DNA of 64,000 nt from Pseudoxanthomonas sp. (GCF_027498035.1 NZ_CP114978.1:3472001-3536000), one strand, 5' to 3'. Counted from the first letter of the stretch, positions 36,270 through 46,559 are shown. The notes: generated by a model from the sequence alone, not told the origin. Numbers and translations are program-made.

Positions 36270-37111
36270 GTCTAACTTCCGCTGCTGCATTGCCGGTCAT
36301 CCTGCTGCCCGTCGGCGTGGACGACGAGGCGCTGGATGCCTGCCTGGCCGCGCTCGATGCGGGGACGCCGGCGGGTACCCAGGTCTGGCTGGCCGACGAT
36401 GCGCAGAGCGGCCCGCGTGGCGCGGCGCTGATCCGGCGCTGGCTGGCCAATACGCGATTGAAGGCCGATTACACGCGTCGGTCGCAGCCGTTGGGCGAGG
36501 TCGCGCACCTGGATGAAATGCTCACCGCCTGCGCCGGCATGGACGTGGTGGTGCTGGCCCCCGATGCACAGCCGCTGCCGGGTTGGTTGACGCACCTGGC
36601 GGCGTGCTTGGCCAGCGATGCCTCCATCGCCACCGCCACGCCCTGGTGCAACGCTGGCGAATCGGCTGCATGGCCGCGCCTGGGCGAGGTCTCGCCACCG
36701 CCAGCTGATCCGCAGCGCACCGCGCAGGCTTGCGCGGCGATGGCGGCGACCTATCCGGAATTGCCGGCGGCCGTGAGCCATGCGGTCGCCTTGCGTGGCC
36801 GTGCCCGCGCACGCGCAGGTGGGCTGGACCCGCATAGCTACCAGAGCGGGTATGCGGCCTTGATCGACCTGTCGCTGCGTCTGTCCGGCCTGGGCTGGCG
36901 CAACGTGTTGTGCGAGACCGCGTTCGTTGCCCGTGGCAGTGAAGGTGGCCCGGCCGACGGCGACATGGATGCGCTGGCAACGCGCTGGCCGGACTGGAAT
37001 GCGCGGCTGGCGCGGTTCCTCATGAACGATCCCCTGCACGAGGTCCGCGCGCGCCTGGACGCGTGCCACGCGCAGGTGGGAACGGAGTTGCAGCGTGAAC
37101 TCTTCGGCTGA
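36266..37111 (+). CDS. Glycosyltransferase family 2-like protein
   Basis: A 281-residue protein that starts at a GTG overlapping the xpsD stop (GTGA). It has a GT-A-like pattern: an N-terminal beta-alpha unit LPVILLPVGVDDEALDACLAAL, a middle segment VVVLAPDAQPLPGWLTHLAAC resembling the nucleotide-sugar region, and a later LDPHSYQSGYAALIDLSLRLSGLGWRNVLC helix. The DXD motif is not clear, so catalytic activity is uncertain. It overlaps the next glycosyltransferase gene by 17 bp. Confidence 0.7.
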   Translation: MSLTSAAALPVILLPVGVDDEALDACLAALDAGTPAGTQVWLADDAQSGPRGAALIRRWLANTRLKADYTRRSQPLGEVAHLDEMLTACAGMDVVVLAPDAQPLPGWLTHLAACLASDASIATATPWCNAGESAAWPRLGEVSPPPADPQRTAQACAAMAATYPELPAAVSHAVALRGRARARAGGLDPHSYQSGYAALIDLSLRLSGLGWRNVLCETAFVARGSEGGPADGDMDALATRWPDWNARLARFLMNDPLHEVRARLDACHAQVGTELQRELFG

Positions 37112-37943
37112 CGCGGGCGGCATCGCCGCGGTGGTGGTCACCCACCAGAGTGCCTCGACCATCGACGCCTGCCTGACCCGGCTGCGCGCCGCGCGTGACG
37201 TGGTCCAGATCCGAGTGGTCGACAACGCCTCGAACGATGGCACGCTGGAACTGGTCCAGCGCCATGCGGCGCGCGATCCGCGCGTGCACTTCATCGGCAA
37301 TCCGGACAACCCTGGTTTCTCGGTGGGCTGCAACCAGGGCGCTGCCGATTCGAACGCGCCATGGCTGGCCTTCGTCAATCCGGACCTGATGGTCGAGGCC
37401 GATTCGCTGGTGCGCCTGCGGGCCCATGCACAGGGCGCGCAGCTGTGGCTGCTGGGCGTGGACCTGGTCGACGAAGCCGGCCAGCGCGATGCCGCCGCAC
37501 GCCGTCGTGACCCCGATTTCGGCGCGATGCTGCGCACGGCCGGTCGCGCCGGCCAGCTCGGCGTGCCGGCGGACGACAGCCGCGTCGTGCAGGATGTGGA
37601 TGCGGCTTCGGGTGCCTTGATGTTCATGGCGCGCGGTCTGTTCGAGCGGCTGGGCGGCTTCGACACCGGTTATCGCCTGCATGCCGAAGACCTGGACCTG
37701 TGCCGTCGCGCGCGCCTGGCCGGTGCGCGCGTGGCGGTGGCCAACGACGTGCGCGTGTTGCACATCCGCGGCGTCTCCAGTCGCGCGCGCCCGCTGTTCG
37801 TCGAATGGCACAAGCATCGCGGACTGTGGCGCTACTTCCAGAAGTTCGAAGCATCGCGCCGTGCGCCGCCCATCCGGATCGGCGTGTGGGGCGTGATCTG
37901 GGCGCATTTCGCCATCGCCGCAACGGTGCGTCTGCTGCGCTGA
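37095..37943 (+). CDS. Glycosyltransferase family 2 (rhamnosyltransferase-like)
   Basis: A 282-residue GT-A glycosyltransferase. The N-terminus IAAVVVTHQSASTIDACLTRL is the nucleotide-binding strand and helix, followed by RVVDNASNDGTLELV and NPGFSVGCNQGA. The acceptor side has FVNPDLMVE, where the DxD-like position reads NPD as in many WbbL-type rhamnosyltransferases, and FDTGYRLHAEDLDLCRRARLAG with the catalytic ED(L)D motif. It starts at GTG 37095 inside the preceding gene. The pair could act on O-antigen or another surface glycan; no sugar specificity can be read. Confidence 0.85.
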   Translation: MNSSADAGGIAAVVVTHQSASTIDACLTRLRAARDVVQIRVVDNASNDGTLELVQRHAARDPRVHFIGNPDNPGFSVGCNQGAADSNAPWLAFVNPDLMVEADSLVRLRAHAQGAQLWLLGVDLVDEAGQRDAAARRRDPDFGAMLRTAGRAGQLGVPADDSRVVQDVDAASGALMFMARGLFERLGGFDTGYRLHAEDLDLCRRARLAGARVAVANDVRVLHIRGVSSRARPLFVEWHKHRGLWRYFQKFEASRRAPPIRIGVWGVIWAHFAIAATVRLLR

Positions 37944-37978
37944 GCGCCGGTGACAGGGGCGGCGCGCATAATGCGGGC

Positions 37979-39167
37979 ATGATCATTCCCTCGCTGCTCG
38001 ACACCGATCTGTACAAGTTCACGATGATGCAGGCGGTGCTGCACCAATATCCTGCCGCGCAGGTGCAGTACCGGTTCAAGTGCCGCACGCCGGGCATTGA
38101 CCTGGCCACGCATATCGGCCGGATCTCCGACGAGATCGATGCGCTGTGCACGCTGCGTTTCAGTGCCGGGCGAGCTGGATTACCTGCGCTCCCTGCGCTT
38201 CGTCAAACCGGATTTCGTCGACTTCCTGGGACTGTTCCACTTCGACCGCAAGTACGTGACGCTCACGGCCTCGACCGAGGTGCCCGGCGAGATCGAACTG
38301 GAGATCGAAGGCCCCTGGCTGCATACGATCCTGTTCGAAGTGCCGCTGCTGGCGATTATCAACGAGGTCTATTTCGACGCGCTGGGGCAGGGCGATGTGG
38401 AGGAGGGCGTGCGCCGGCTCGATGCCAAGATCGAACGCCTGCGTGCGATCCCCGATGCGGCGGGCTGCGCGATTGCCGATTACGGCACGCGCCGACGCTA
38501 TTCGCGTGCCTGGCATGGCCGGATGCTGCCGCGCCTGCGCGATGGACTGGGCGCGCAGTTCGTCGGCACCAGCAACGTCCACTTCGCCCGCGAGTACGGC
38601 ATGACGCCGCTGGGCACGATGGCGCACGAGTGGCTGCAGGCATTCCAGGCATTGGGCCCGCGCCTGCGCGATTCGCAGGGCGCGGCGCTGGAAGCCTGGG
38701 CGCGTGAGTACCGCGGCGACCTGGGCATTGCCCTGAGCGATGTGGTCGGTACCGATGCCTTCCTGCGCGACTACGACATGTATTTCTGCAAGCTGTTCGA
38801 TGGCCTGCGGCATGACTCGGGCGATCCCTTCGCCTGGGGCGAGCGCATGCTGGCGCACCTGGCGGCCAACCGCGCCGACCCCAGCGCCAAGGCGCTGGTC
38901 TTCAGCGACGGCCTGGACGTGGACAAGATCGAGCGGCTGTACGCGCATTTCCACGGGCGCTGCAAGCTGGCCTTCGGCATCGGCACCAACCTGACCAATG
39001 ACCTGGGGCCCAAGGCGCTCAACATCGTCATCAAGATGACCCGCTGCAACGGCCAGCCCGTGGCGAAGCTGTCCGACTCACCCGGCAAGAGCATGTGCGA
39101 CGATCCGGGCTATGTCCGTTATCTGCGGCAGGTCTTCGGCCTGCCACTTGAGGAGGCGATCGCATGA
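37979..39167 (+). CDS. pncB: Nicotinate phosphoribosyltransferase, one-base frameshift
   Basis: Makes nicotinate mononucleotide from nicotinate, PRPP and ATP in NAD salvage. The N-terminus MIIPSLLDTDLYKFTMMQAV is typical. After about 60 codons the frame fails at GCCGGGCGAGCTG. Removing one G from 38168-38170 restores GELDYLRSLRFVKPDFVDFL and a continuous protein of 395 residues, against 400 in E. coli. Downstream motifs are intact, including GTSNVHFAREYGMTPLGTMAHEW and FSDGLDVDK. It overlaps def by 4 bp (ATGA). Confidence 0.92.
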
Positions 39168-39691
39168 TCCGCGACATCGTGAGAATGGGTGAGCCGGTGC
39201 TGCTGCAACTGGCCGAACCGGTCGAGCATTTCGCCACCGGCGAGCTGCGCGACCTGGTCGATGACATGTTCCAGACCATGGAACTGGCCAACGGCGTGGG
39301 CCTGGCCGCGCCGCAGGTGGCGGTGAGCAAGCGGGTGATCGTGTTCGGTTTCGACCAGAATCCGCGTTATCCCGATGCCCCGGCGGTGCCGCGCACCGCA
39401 TTATTCAATCCGGTGATCGAACCGCTGTCCGATGAATTGGAGGACGGCTGGGAAGGCTGCCTGTCCATTCCCGGCCTGCGTGCGGTGATCCCGCGTTTCA
39501 AGCGCATTCGCTACACCGGTTGGAATGCGGAAGGGCAGCGCGTGGACCAGATCGCTGAAGGCTTCCATGCACGGGTCGTCCAGCACGAGGTCGATCACCT
39601 GGATGGGATCCTCTATCCGTCGCGGATCAAGGATTTCAGCACGTTCGGGTTTACCGACGTGCTGTTCCCGGACATCGGTACAGGCCGGTAG
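39164..39691 (+). CDS. def: Peptide deformylase
   Basis: Metalloenzyme that removes the formyl group from nascent proteins. The 175-residue protein shows all three motifs: GVGLAAPQV (motif 1), EGCLSIPG with the metal-binding cysteine (motif 2), and QHEVDHLDG with the two metal-binding histidines and catalytic glutamate (motif 3). It overlaps the pncB stop by 4 bp. It is not next to fmt, so a second def gene may exist elsewhere. Confidence 0.96.
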   Translation: MIRDIVRMGEPVLLQLAEPVEHFATGELRDLVDDMFQTMELANGVGLAAPQVAVSKRVIVFGFDQNPRYPDAPAVPRTALFNPVIEPLSDELEDGWEGCLSIPGLRAVIPRFKRIRYTGWNAEGQRVDQIAEGFHARVVQHEVDHLDGILYPSRIKDFSTFGFTDVLFPDIGTGR

Positions 39692-39756
39692 TGCAAGCCT
39701 GCTTGGCTGCCTTCCGGCCAGGTTGCAGAGGAAGGCCGCGGGCCAGGGTTTTGTAA

Positions 39757-39780
39757 AGCCGAGCCAGCTCGGCTGCTTTT
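39757..39780 (+). terminator. Possible terminator after def
   Basis: AGCCGAG/CTCGGCT hairpin (39757-39763 with 39768-39774) with a tight loop, followed by GC and TTTT. It lies in the 241-bp gap before the DUF2501 gene, which otherwise contains GC-rich short inverted repeats and no gene. Confidence 0.5.
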
Positions 39781-39932
39781 CCGCCAGCCCTTCGGGGGGA
39801 GTCTGCCAGCAGGGCAAGCCCTGCCCGACAGGCGGCATCCGTCCCTGCCGGTTGACCCTTCCGGGCCTCGACTTACCGGCCACGCCGGTTCTGCTAGCCT
39901 GCGGCCTTTCGTGCTGGATGGGAGTTGGGCCG

Positions 39933-40400
39933 ATGCGACAGATGAAACGAAGTGCGTTGGTGGCGCTGGTACTGGCATCGCTGGGCGTGGCTGCCGCGAG
40001 CCAGGCACAGGACTTGGGCAAGCTGTTGAAGAAGGAAGGCGGGCAGGCCTCGTCGCAGACCGAGGGCAGCTCGTCCGGCGGCCTGGCTTCGATGCTCGGC
40101 GGGTCGGCCATGCCTGCGCTGAGTGGCGACAATGCCGGTAGTGCCGCGGGCGTGCTGCAGTACTGCGTCAAGCGCAAGTACCTGAGTGCCGATGCAGTGA
40201 CTTCGGTCAAGGACAAGCTGTTGTCCAAGTACAACGTTGGCGGTGACAAGCCGGCCACCGAATCGGCGGATTACAAGAGCGGCACGATGGGCCTGCTCAA
40301 AGGCGATGGTGGCAAGTCGTTCAACCTGGACTCGGTGTCAGGCAAGGTGAAGGACAAGGCCTGCGATTACGTGCTGGACAATGCGACCAAGCTGATCTGA
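39933..40400 (+). CDS. DUF2501 (YjjA-like) exported protein
   Basis: A 155-residue protein with a Sec signal peptide (MRQMKRSALVALVLASLGVAAASQA, cleavage near residue 25). The mature part has the DUF2501 features: a serine/glycine-rich linker, then GVLQYCVKRKYLSADAVTSVKDKLL and a second cysteine near the end (KDKACDYVL). The two cysteines may form a disulfide. The family has no established function. It stands as a single gene with a terminator behind it. Confidence 0.8.
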   Translation: MRQMKRSALVALVLASLGVAAASQAQDLGKLLKKEGGQASSQTEGSSSGGLASMLGGSAMPALSGDNAGSAAGVLQYCVKRKYLSADAVTSVKDKLLSKYNVGGDKPATESADYKSGTMGLLKGDGGKSFNLDSVSGKVKDKACDYVLDNATKLI

Positions 40401-40420
40401 CGCGTGATGCCTGGACCACG

Positions 40421-40448
40421 AAAAAGCCCCGCGAAAGCGGGGCTTTTT
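40421..40448. terminator. Bidirectional Rho-independent terminator
   Basis: Stem AAAAAGCCCCGC (40421-40432), loop GAAA, stem GCGGGGCTTTTT (40437-40448). The A-run on one side and T-run on the other allow function on both strands. Confidence 0.93.
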
Positions 40449-40477
40449 GTTGGCTTCATGCAAAGCCAGGTCACTGG

Positions 40478-40535
40478 ACCCCCGCTTGCGCGGGGGTGAC
40501 GGCTTGGCAAGGGTGCCTGCGCGGAGCGCAGGCAC
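40478..40535. repeat. Two adjacent hairpins downstream of ettA
   Basis: Hairpin 1 is ACCCCCGC/GCGGGGGT (40478-40485 with 40490-40497) and resembles the ATTCCCGCG-type palindromes bounding the element at 26891-27278. Hairpin 2 is GTGCCTGCGC/GCGCAGGCAC (40513-40522 with 40526-40535). They lie 10-67 bp past the ettA stop on the minus strand and may end its transcript. Confidence 0.7.
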
Positions 40536-40544
40536 GCCAAGACG

Positions 40545-42207
40545 TCACTTCAGTGCCTTGAAACGCAGGCGGTGCGGGCCGGCGTCGTCGCCCAGGCGGC
40601 GCTTCTTGTCGGCTTCGTATTCACGGTAGTTGCCCTGGAAGAACTCCACGTGCGAGTCGCCCTCGAACGCCAGGATGTGCGTGGCGATGCGATCCAGGAA
40701 CCAGCGGTCATGGCTGATGACGAAGGTATTGCCGGGGAACTCCAGCAGTGCGTCTTCCAGCGCACGCAGGGTTTCGATGTCCAGGTCGTTGGACGGTTCG
40801 TCGAGCAGCAGCACGTTGCCGCCCTGCAGAAGGGTCTTGGCCATGTGCAGGCGGCCGCGCTCACCGCCGGACAGCGAACCCACCAGCTTCTGCTGGTCCT
40901 GGCCCTTGAAGTTGAAGCGGCCGATGTAGGCGCGCGACTGGATCTCGATGCCGTTGATGTTGAGGATGTCCAGGCCTCCGGAGATTTCCTGGAACACGTT
41001 GTGGTTGCCCACCAGCGCATCGCGGCTCTGGTCCACGTAGGACAGCTGCACGGAGGGGCCGACCACGATCTCGCCGGTATCGGGCTTTTCCTGGCCGGTG
41101 ATCATCTTGAACAGCGTCGACTTGCCGGCGCCGTTCGGGCCGATGATGCCGACGATGGCGCCGCCGCGGGACCAGGAAGCTCAGTTCGTCGAACAGCAGG
41201 CGGTCGCCGAATTTCTTGGAGACATTCTTGAATTCCATCACCGCATTGCCCAGGCGCTCGCCCGGCGGGATGAAGAGTTCGTTGGTCTCGTTGCGCTTCT
41301 GGTAATCCACCGACTGCAGTTCTTCCAGGCGGGCCAGACGGGCCTTGCCCTTGGTGCGACCGCCCTTGGCGTTCTGGCGCGACCATTCCAGTTCCTTCTG
41401 GATCGCCTTCTGGCGCGACTTTTCCTGGTTGTCTTCCTGCTTCAGGCGGTCTTCCTTCTGCATCAGCCAGTCGGTGTAGTTGCCCTTCCACGGAATGCCG
41501 CGGCCGCGATCCAGTTCCAGGATCCACTCGGCGGCGTTGTCCAGGAAGTAGCGGTCATGGGTGACGGCCACCACGGTACCGGTGTAGCGGGCCAGGAACT
41601 GCTCCAGCCATTCCACCGACTCGGCATCCAGGTGGTTGGTCGGTTCGTCGAGCAGCAACATGTCCGGCTTCTGCAGCAGCAGGCGGCACAGCGCCACGCG
41701 GCGCTTCTCGCCACCGGAGAGCTTGCCGACGACGGCCTCCCATGGTGGCAGGCGCAGCGCGTCGGCGGCGATGTCCAGCTGCTGTTCCAGGGTGCTGGCG
41801 TCGCCGGCGGCCAGGATCGCCTCCAGGCGTTCCTGTTCCTTGGCCAACGCGTCGAAGTCGGCGCCTTCCTCGGCATAGGCGTCATACACGCGGTCCAGCG
41901 CGGCCTGGGCCTGCAGGACTTCACCCACGCCTTCCTCGACAGCCTCGCGCACCGTGTGCTCGGGATTGAGTTCTGGTTCCTGTGCCAGGTAGCCGACCTT
42001 GATGCCGGGCTGCGGGCGTGCTTCGCCTTCGAAATCGCTGTCTACGCCGGCCATGATCCGCAGCACGGTGGACTTGCCCGAGCCGTTCAGGCCCAGCAGG
42101 CCGATCTTGGCGCCCGGGAAGAAGCTCAGCGACACGTCTTTCAGGATCTGCCGCTTGGGCGGGACCACCTTGGACACGCGGTTCATGGTGTAGATGTATT
42201 GCGACAT
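40545..42207 (-). CDS. ettA: Energy-dependent translational throttle EttA (ABC-F), one-base frameshift
   Basis: ABC-F ATPase that binds the ribosomal E site and gates the first elongation steps according to ATP/ADP. The ATG at 42207 gives MSQYIYTMNRVSKVVPPK, the family N-terminus. Domain 1 has Walker A GLNGSGKST and signature LSGGEKRRVAL; the P-site interaction linker follows. In the second ATPase domain the frame breaks after LSFLVP. Dropping one base within 41158-41169 restores RGAIVGIIGPNGAGKST, and the protein then has 553 residues, against 555 in E. coli. The second signature LSGGERGRLHMA is intact. Confidence 0.94.
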
Positions 42208-42284
42208 GCGATCTCCGGCGTAGGACGCAGCCCGCCATCCGCGCCACACATGCAGGCGAAGAGGTCGGTCAAAAGGAATCGCGC

Positions 42285-42290
42285 ATTATA
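42285..42290 (-). promoter_or_regulatory. -10 element of ettA
   Basis: On the minus strand the sequence reads TATAAT, a perfect -10 match, 78 bp upstream of the ettA ATG. No clear -35 is seen at 16-18 bp. Confidence 0.5.
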
Positions 42291-42442
42291 GCGGCCGTGG
42301 CCGTGGCATCGATACGCGGGCATGAAACTGAACAGGGGGAGATCCCCGGCATTAACGGAACTTTTGTAAACCGCTTCCAGCCAGTTTCCATTCACCGGCG
42401 CGGCGCATCATCTGCCTCGTGACACCCTGTTACGGAGACGCC

Positions 42443-42865
42443 ATGAAGCGCACGATTCTTACCCTGCTGAGCATTCCCGTCCTTGCCATGTCGCTGGCGG
42501 CAGCGCCGGCCATGGCCGATGACCGGGACCACCACGACCGCGGCCGCCACGGTCATGACGATCGCCATGATCGCCACGACAACCGTCGGGACGACCGCCG
42601 TGACGGTTATCGCCGCCCGGTGGTGGTGGAGCGCAACTATTACCGCCCGGGTCCGCCGCCGCGCGTCTACCGCCCTTACGGGTATGAGCGTGGCTACCGC
42701 TACAACAACTACTACGGCGGCCGCACCTACGTGATCAACGATTACGACCGTTATCACGTGCGCCACCCACCGCGCGGCTACCACTGGGTCCGCGACGATC
42801 GCGGCAACCTGATCATGGTCGCCATCGCCACCGGCATCATCACCGACCTGCTGCTGAACCATTGA
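42443..42865 (+). CDS. RcnB-family periplasmic protein
   Basis: A 140-residue exported protein with a signal peptide ending APAMA. A histidine/aspartate/arginine-rich segment (DDRDHHDRGRHGHDDRHDRH) suggests metal or polyanion binding. A tyrosine/proline-rich part follows, and the C-terminus HPPRGYHWVRDDRGNLIMVAIATGII matches the RcnB fold. E. coli RcnB modulates nickel/cobalt export; here no efflux gene is adjacent, so the role is open. It is divergent from ettA across 235 bp and followed by a terminator. Confidence 0.8.
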   Translation: MKRTILTLLSIPVLAMSLAAAPAMADDRDHHDRGRHGHDDRHDRHDNRRDDRRDGYRRPVVVERNYYRPGPPPRVYRPYGYERGYRYNNYYGGRTYVINDYDRYHVRHPPRGYHWVRDDRGNLIMVAIATGIITDLLLNH

Positions 42866-42886
42866 TCCGCCGGTGATTGCACAGAC

Positions 42887-42917
42887 AAGGCGCCTCCTTC
42901 CGGGAGGCGCCTTTTTT
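42887..42917 (+). terminator. Rho-independent terminator after the RcnB-like gene
   Basis: Stem AAGGCGCCTCC (42887-42897) with GGAGGCGCCTT (42903-42913) and a T-run continuing to 42917. Confidence 0.93.
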
Positions 42918-43084
42918 CGTACATACGCAGGCGTGTCCTGTGACCCGGAAGGCAGTTTCCAGCGCTGGAATGGGCCGATTGGTGGGAAAACGCCCGGAAG
43001 GCTTACAATCCGCAACCCCGTTGGCCCCGCGGCTGCAACGTCGCGGCGCCAACCCGATCTGTCCAAGAGCCTCCCGGAGACCTG

Positions 43085-44338
<1,254 letters not shown>

Positions 44339-44353
44339 GCAGGGCGCCCTGAG

Positions 44354-44887
44354 ATGCATTGCCCCTTCTGTCAGAACAACGACACCCGCGTGATCGATTC
44401 GCGGGTGTCCGAAGACGGGGCAACCATCCGCCGGCGGCGTGAGTGCGAAGCCTGCGGCGAGCGTTTCAGCACGCTGGAAACCATCGAGCTGAAACTGCCG
44501 GCCGTGATCAAGTCCGACGGTCGCCGCGACGTCTTCGACGCGCGCAAGCTGCGCCAGAGTTTCGACCGCGCCCTGCACAAGCGCGCGGTGTCCGAAGAGC
44601 AGATCGAGGCCTCGGTCCGCGCGGTGGTCCAGCAGCTGCGCCGCACGACGGAACGCGAACTGCCTTCGCGCCGGGTCGGCGAGTTCGTCATGGCCGAACT
44701 GCGCAAGCTCGACCACGTGGCCTTCGTGCGCTATGCCTCGGTCTATCGCAGCTTCGAAGACGTGGCCGATTTCCGCGAGGAACTCGACCGCCTGGAACGC
44801 GATCTGCCGGGCGAAGACCAGCTGCCGCTCCTGGGTGGCGACGTGCTGGCGTTCGGCAAGCCGGGCGAAAAGACCAAGAAGCGCTGA
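44354..44887 (+). CDS. nrdR: Transcriptional repressor NrdR
   Basis: Zinc-ribbon and ATP-cone regulator that represses ribonucleotide reductase genes according to the dATP/ATP ratio. The 177-residue protein starts MHCPFC and has the second cysteine pair in CEACG, followed by the RFSTLE segment. The ATP-cone covers about residues 48-138. It lies between glyA and the GNAT-ribD pair, the usual proteobacterial context (nrdR-ribD). Confidence 0.97.
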   Translation: MHCPFCQNNDTRVIDSRVSEDGATIRRRRECEACGERFSTLETIELKLPAVIKSDGRRDVFDARKLRQSFDRALHKRAVSEEQIEASVRAVVQQLRRTTERELPSRRVGEFVMAELRKLDHVAFVRYASVYRSFEDVADFREELDRLERDLPGEDQLPLLGGDVLAFGKPGEKTKKR

Positions 44888-44899
44888 CCTGCGCCGCAC

Positions 44900-45376
44900 G
44901 TGCAGATCGTACCGCTCTGCGAGCACTCCCAGCACCTGACATCGCTGGCCCGGGCGCACCTGCAGGCCTTCGGCGGGCTGCTGCCTGACTGGACGCTGGC
45001 GCAGGCGCGGGCCGAACTGGCTTCGCACGACACGCCGGAGGCATTGCCCACCACCTGGATCGCACTGGACGGTGAGGACTGGGTCGGCTCGGTCAGCCTG
45101 CTGGTCAACGACGATCCGCGCATCGACCAATACACGCCGTGGCTGGCGTCGCTGTACGTGCGGCCCGACGCGCGCGCTGCCGGCACGGGCGCGTCGCTGG
45201 TGCGGCATTGCGTGCAGGCCGCGGCCAAACTGCACATTCCCCGCCTGCACCTGTACTGCCAGGATGCGCTGGTGCCGTACTACACGCGGCTGGACTGGCA
45301 GCCGCACGACCGCCTGCCGCTGGGGCCACTGCATGTGGTCGTGATGGCCATTGAACCGGGAAATCCCCATGTCTGA
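44900..45376 (+). CDS. GNAT family N-acetyltransferase
   Basis: A 158-residue protein starting at GTG 44900, 12 bp after nrdR. It has the GNAT motif A strand WLASLYVRPDARAAGTGASLVRHC, where the acetyl-CoA loop reads RAAGTGA, and a motif B-like YYTRLDWQ near the end. The substrate is unknown. It overlaps ribD by 8 bp and is probably in the same transcript. Confidence 0.8.
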   Translation: MQIVPLCEHSQHLTSLARAHLQAFGGLLPDWTLAQARAELASHDTPEALPTTWIALDGEDWVGSVSLLVNDDPRIDQYTPWLASLYVRPDARAAGTGASLVRHCVQAAAKLHIPRLHLYCQDALVPYYTRLDWQPHDRLPLGPLHVVVMAIEPGNPHV

Positions 45377-46463
45377 GTTTTCCGCCACCGACCACGCCCA
45401 CATGGCCCGCGCGTTGCGCCTGGCCGAACACGGCGCCTGGACCACGCGCCCCAATCCGATGGTGGGCTGCGTAATCGCCCGCGGCGACCAGGTCGTCGGC
45501 GAAGGCTTCCACCAGTACGCCGGCCAGCCGCATGCCGAGGTGTTCGCCCTGCGCCAGGCCGGCGAGCAAGCACGGGGTGCGACTGCCTACGTGACCCTGG
45601 AGCCGTGCGCGCATACCGGTCGCACCGGTCCCTGTGCGAAAGCGCTGGTGGCCGCTGGCGTGACCCGCGTGGTTGCCGCGATGCGCGACCCGTTTCCGCA
45701 GGTGGACGGCGCCGGTTTCGAGATTCTGCAGGCGGCCGGCATCGCCGTGCAGGTTGGCTTGCTGGAAGCCCAGGTGCGCGAGCTCAACCGCGGCTTCATC
45801 TCGCACGTGGTGCGCGGCCGGCCGTGGGTGCGGGTGAAGCTGGGCGCCAGCGTCGATGGGCGCACCGCGATGGCCAGCGGTGAATCCAAATGGATCACCG
45901 GCGCGGCGGCGCGGGCCGACGTGCAACGCTGGCGCGCGCGTTCGGGCGCCATCCTGACCGGCGCGCGCACGGTGATCGCCGACGATCCTTCGCTGACCGC
46001 GCGTCCTGAAGAAGACCAGCCGTTCCTGCCGCCGTTGCGTGTGGTGCTGGACCCGACGCTGTCCAGCCTGGCCCACACCCGCGTGCAGGAAGGCGAGGCG
46101 CCCACCCTGTACCTGCATGGTCCGATGCCCGGCCGGATCAGCGACCACGACAACGTCCGCTACCAGGAAATCCCGATGCACGACGGCCGCGCCGACCTGC
46201 GTGGCGTGCTGGCGGCCCTGGCCCAGCAGCGCATCTGCGAAGTGCAGGTCGAAGCCGGTGCCACCCTGTCCGGCGCGCTGCTGGCCGCGGGCCTGGTCGA
46301 CGAACTGCTGCTGTACGTCGCCCCCACGCTGCTGGGCGACGGCGCGCGTCCACTGCTGTCGCACCTGAATATCGCGGCCCTGGCCGAACAGCAGCGCCTG
46401 CGTGTGGTGGATGAACGCCGCATCGGCACCGACCTGCGCCTGCTGCTGCGCCCGGCCGACTGA
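45369..46463 (+). CDS. ribD: Bifunctional riboflavin deaminase/reductase RibD
   Basis: Catalyses the second and third steps of riboflavin synthesis: deamination of the pyrimidinone, then NADPH reduction of the ribosyl side chain. The ATG at 45369 gives 364 residues. The N-terminal deaminase has zinc ligands in HAEVFAL and PCAHTGRTGPC. The C-terminal reductase starts near residue 145 (WVRVKLGASVDGRTAMASGESKWI) and ends with the DELLLYVAP and LLGDGARP segments. It lies upstream of the FMN riboswitch, so its expression is not expected to be controlled by it. Confidence 0.97.
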   Translation: MSEFSATDHAHMARALRLAEHGAWTTRPNPMVGCVIARGDQVVGEGFHQYAGQPHAEVFALRQAGEQARGATAYVTLEPCAHTGRTGPCAKALVAAGVTRVVAAMRDPFPQVDGAGFEILQAAGIAVQVGLLEAQVRELNRGFISHVVRGRPWVRVKLGASVDGRTAMASGESKWITGAAARADVQRWRARSGAILTGARTVIADDPSLTARPEEDQPFLPPLRVVLDPTLSSLAHTRVQEGEAPTLYLHGPMPGRISDHDNVRYQEIPMHDGRADLRGVLAALAQQRICEVQVEAGATLSGALLAAGLVDELLLYVAPTLLGDGARPLLSHLNIAALAEQQRLRVVDERRIGTDLRLLLRPAD

Positions 46464-46523
46464 GCCGGGTCAGCGCATCGGCGGCGCAACGCTCCGGTCC
46501 GTGGGTGGGTCTGTGCTGGCTGG

Positions 46524-46529
46524 TAGAAT
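46524..46529 (+). promoter_or_regulatory. Extended -10 element before the FMN riboswitch
   Basis: TGGTAGAAT gives an extended -10 (TGn plus TAGAAT) about 30 bp upstream of the riboswitch, placing a likely transcript start near 46536. The -35 region is poor. Confidence 0.45.
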
Positions 46530-46559
46530 GCCCATCGCCGGTTCGCCGGCATTCGTAAA

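Noticed and set aside
38150..41172. Programmed ribosomal frameshifting in pncB and ettA
   Set aside because: No slippery heptamer with downstream structure is evident, the families are not known to use it, and three other genes in the window show the same one-base change.
42985..43011. Full sigma70 promoter for glyA (TTGGTG ... TACAAT)
   Set aside because: The -10-like hexamer is good but the only -35 candidate is about 19 bp away and weak, so I mention it only under glyA.
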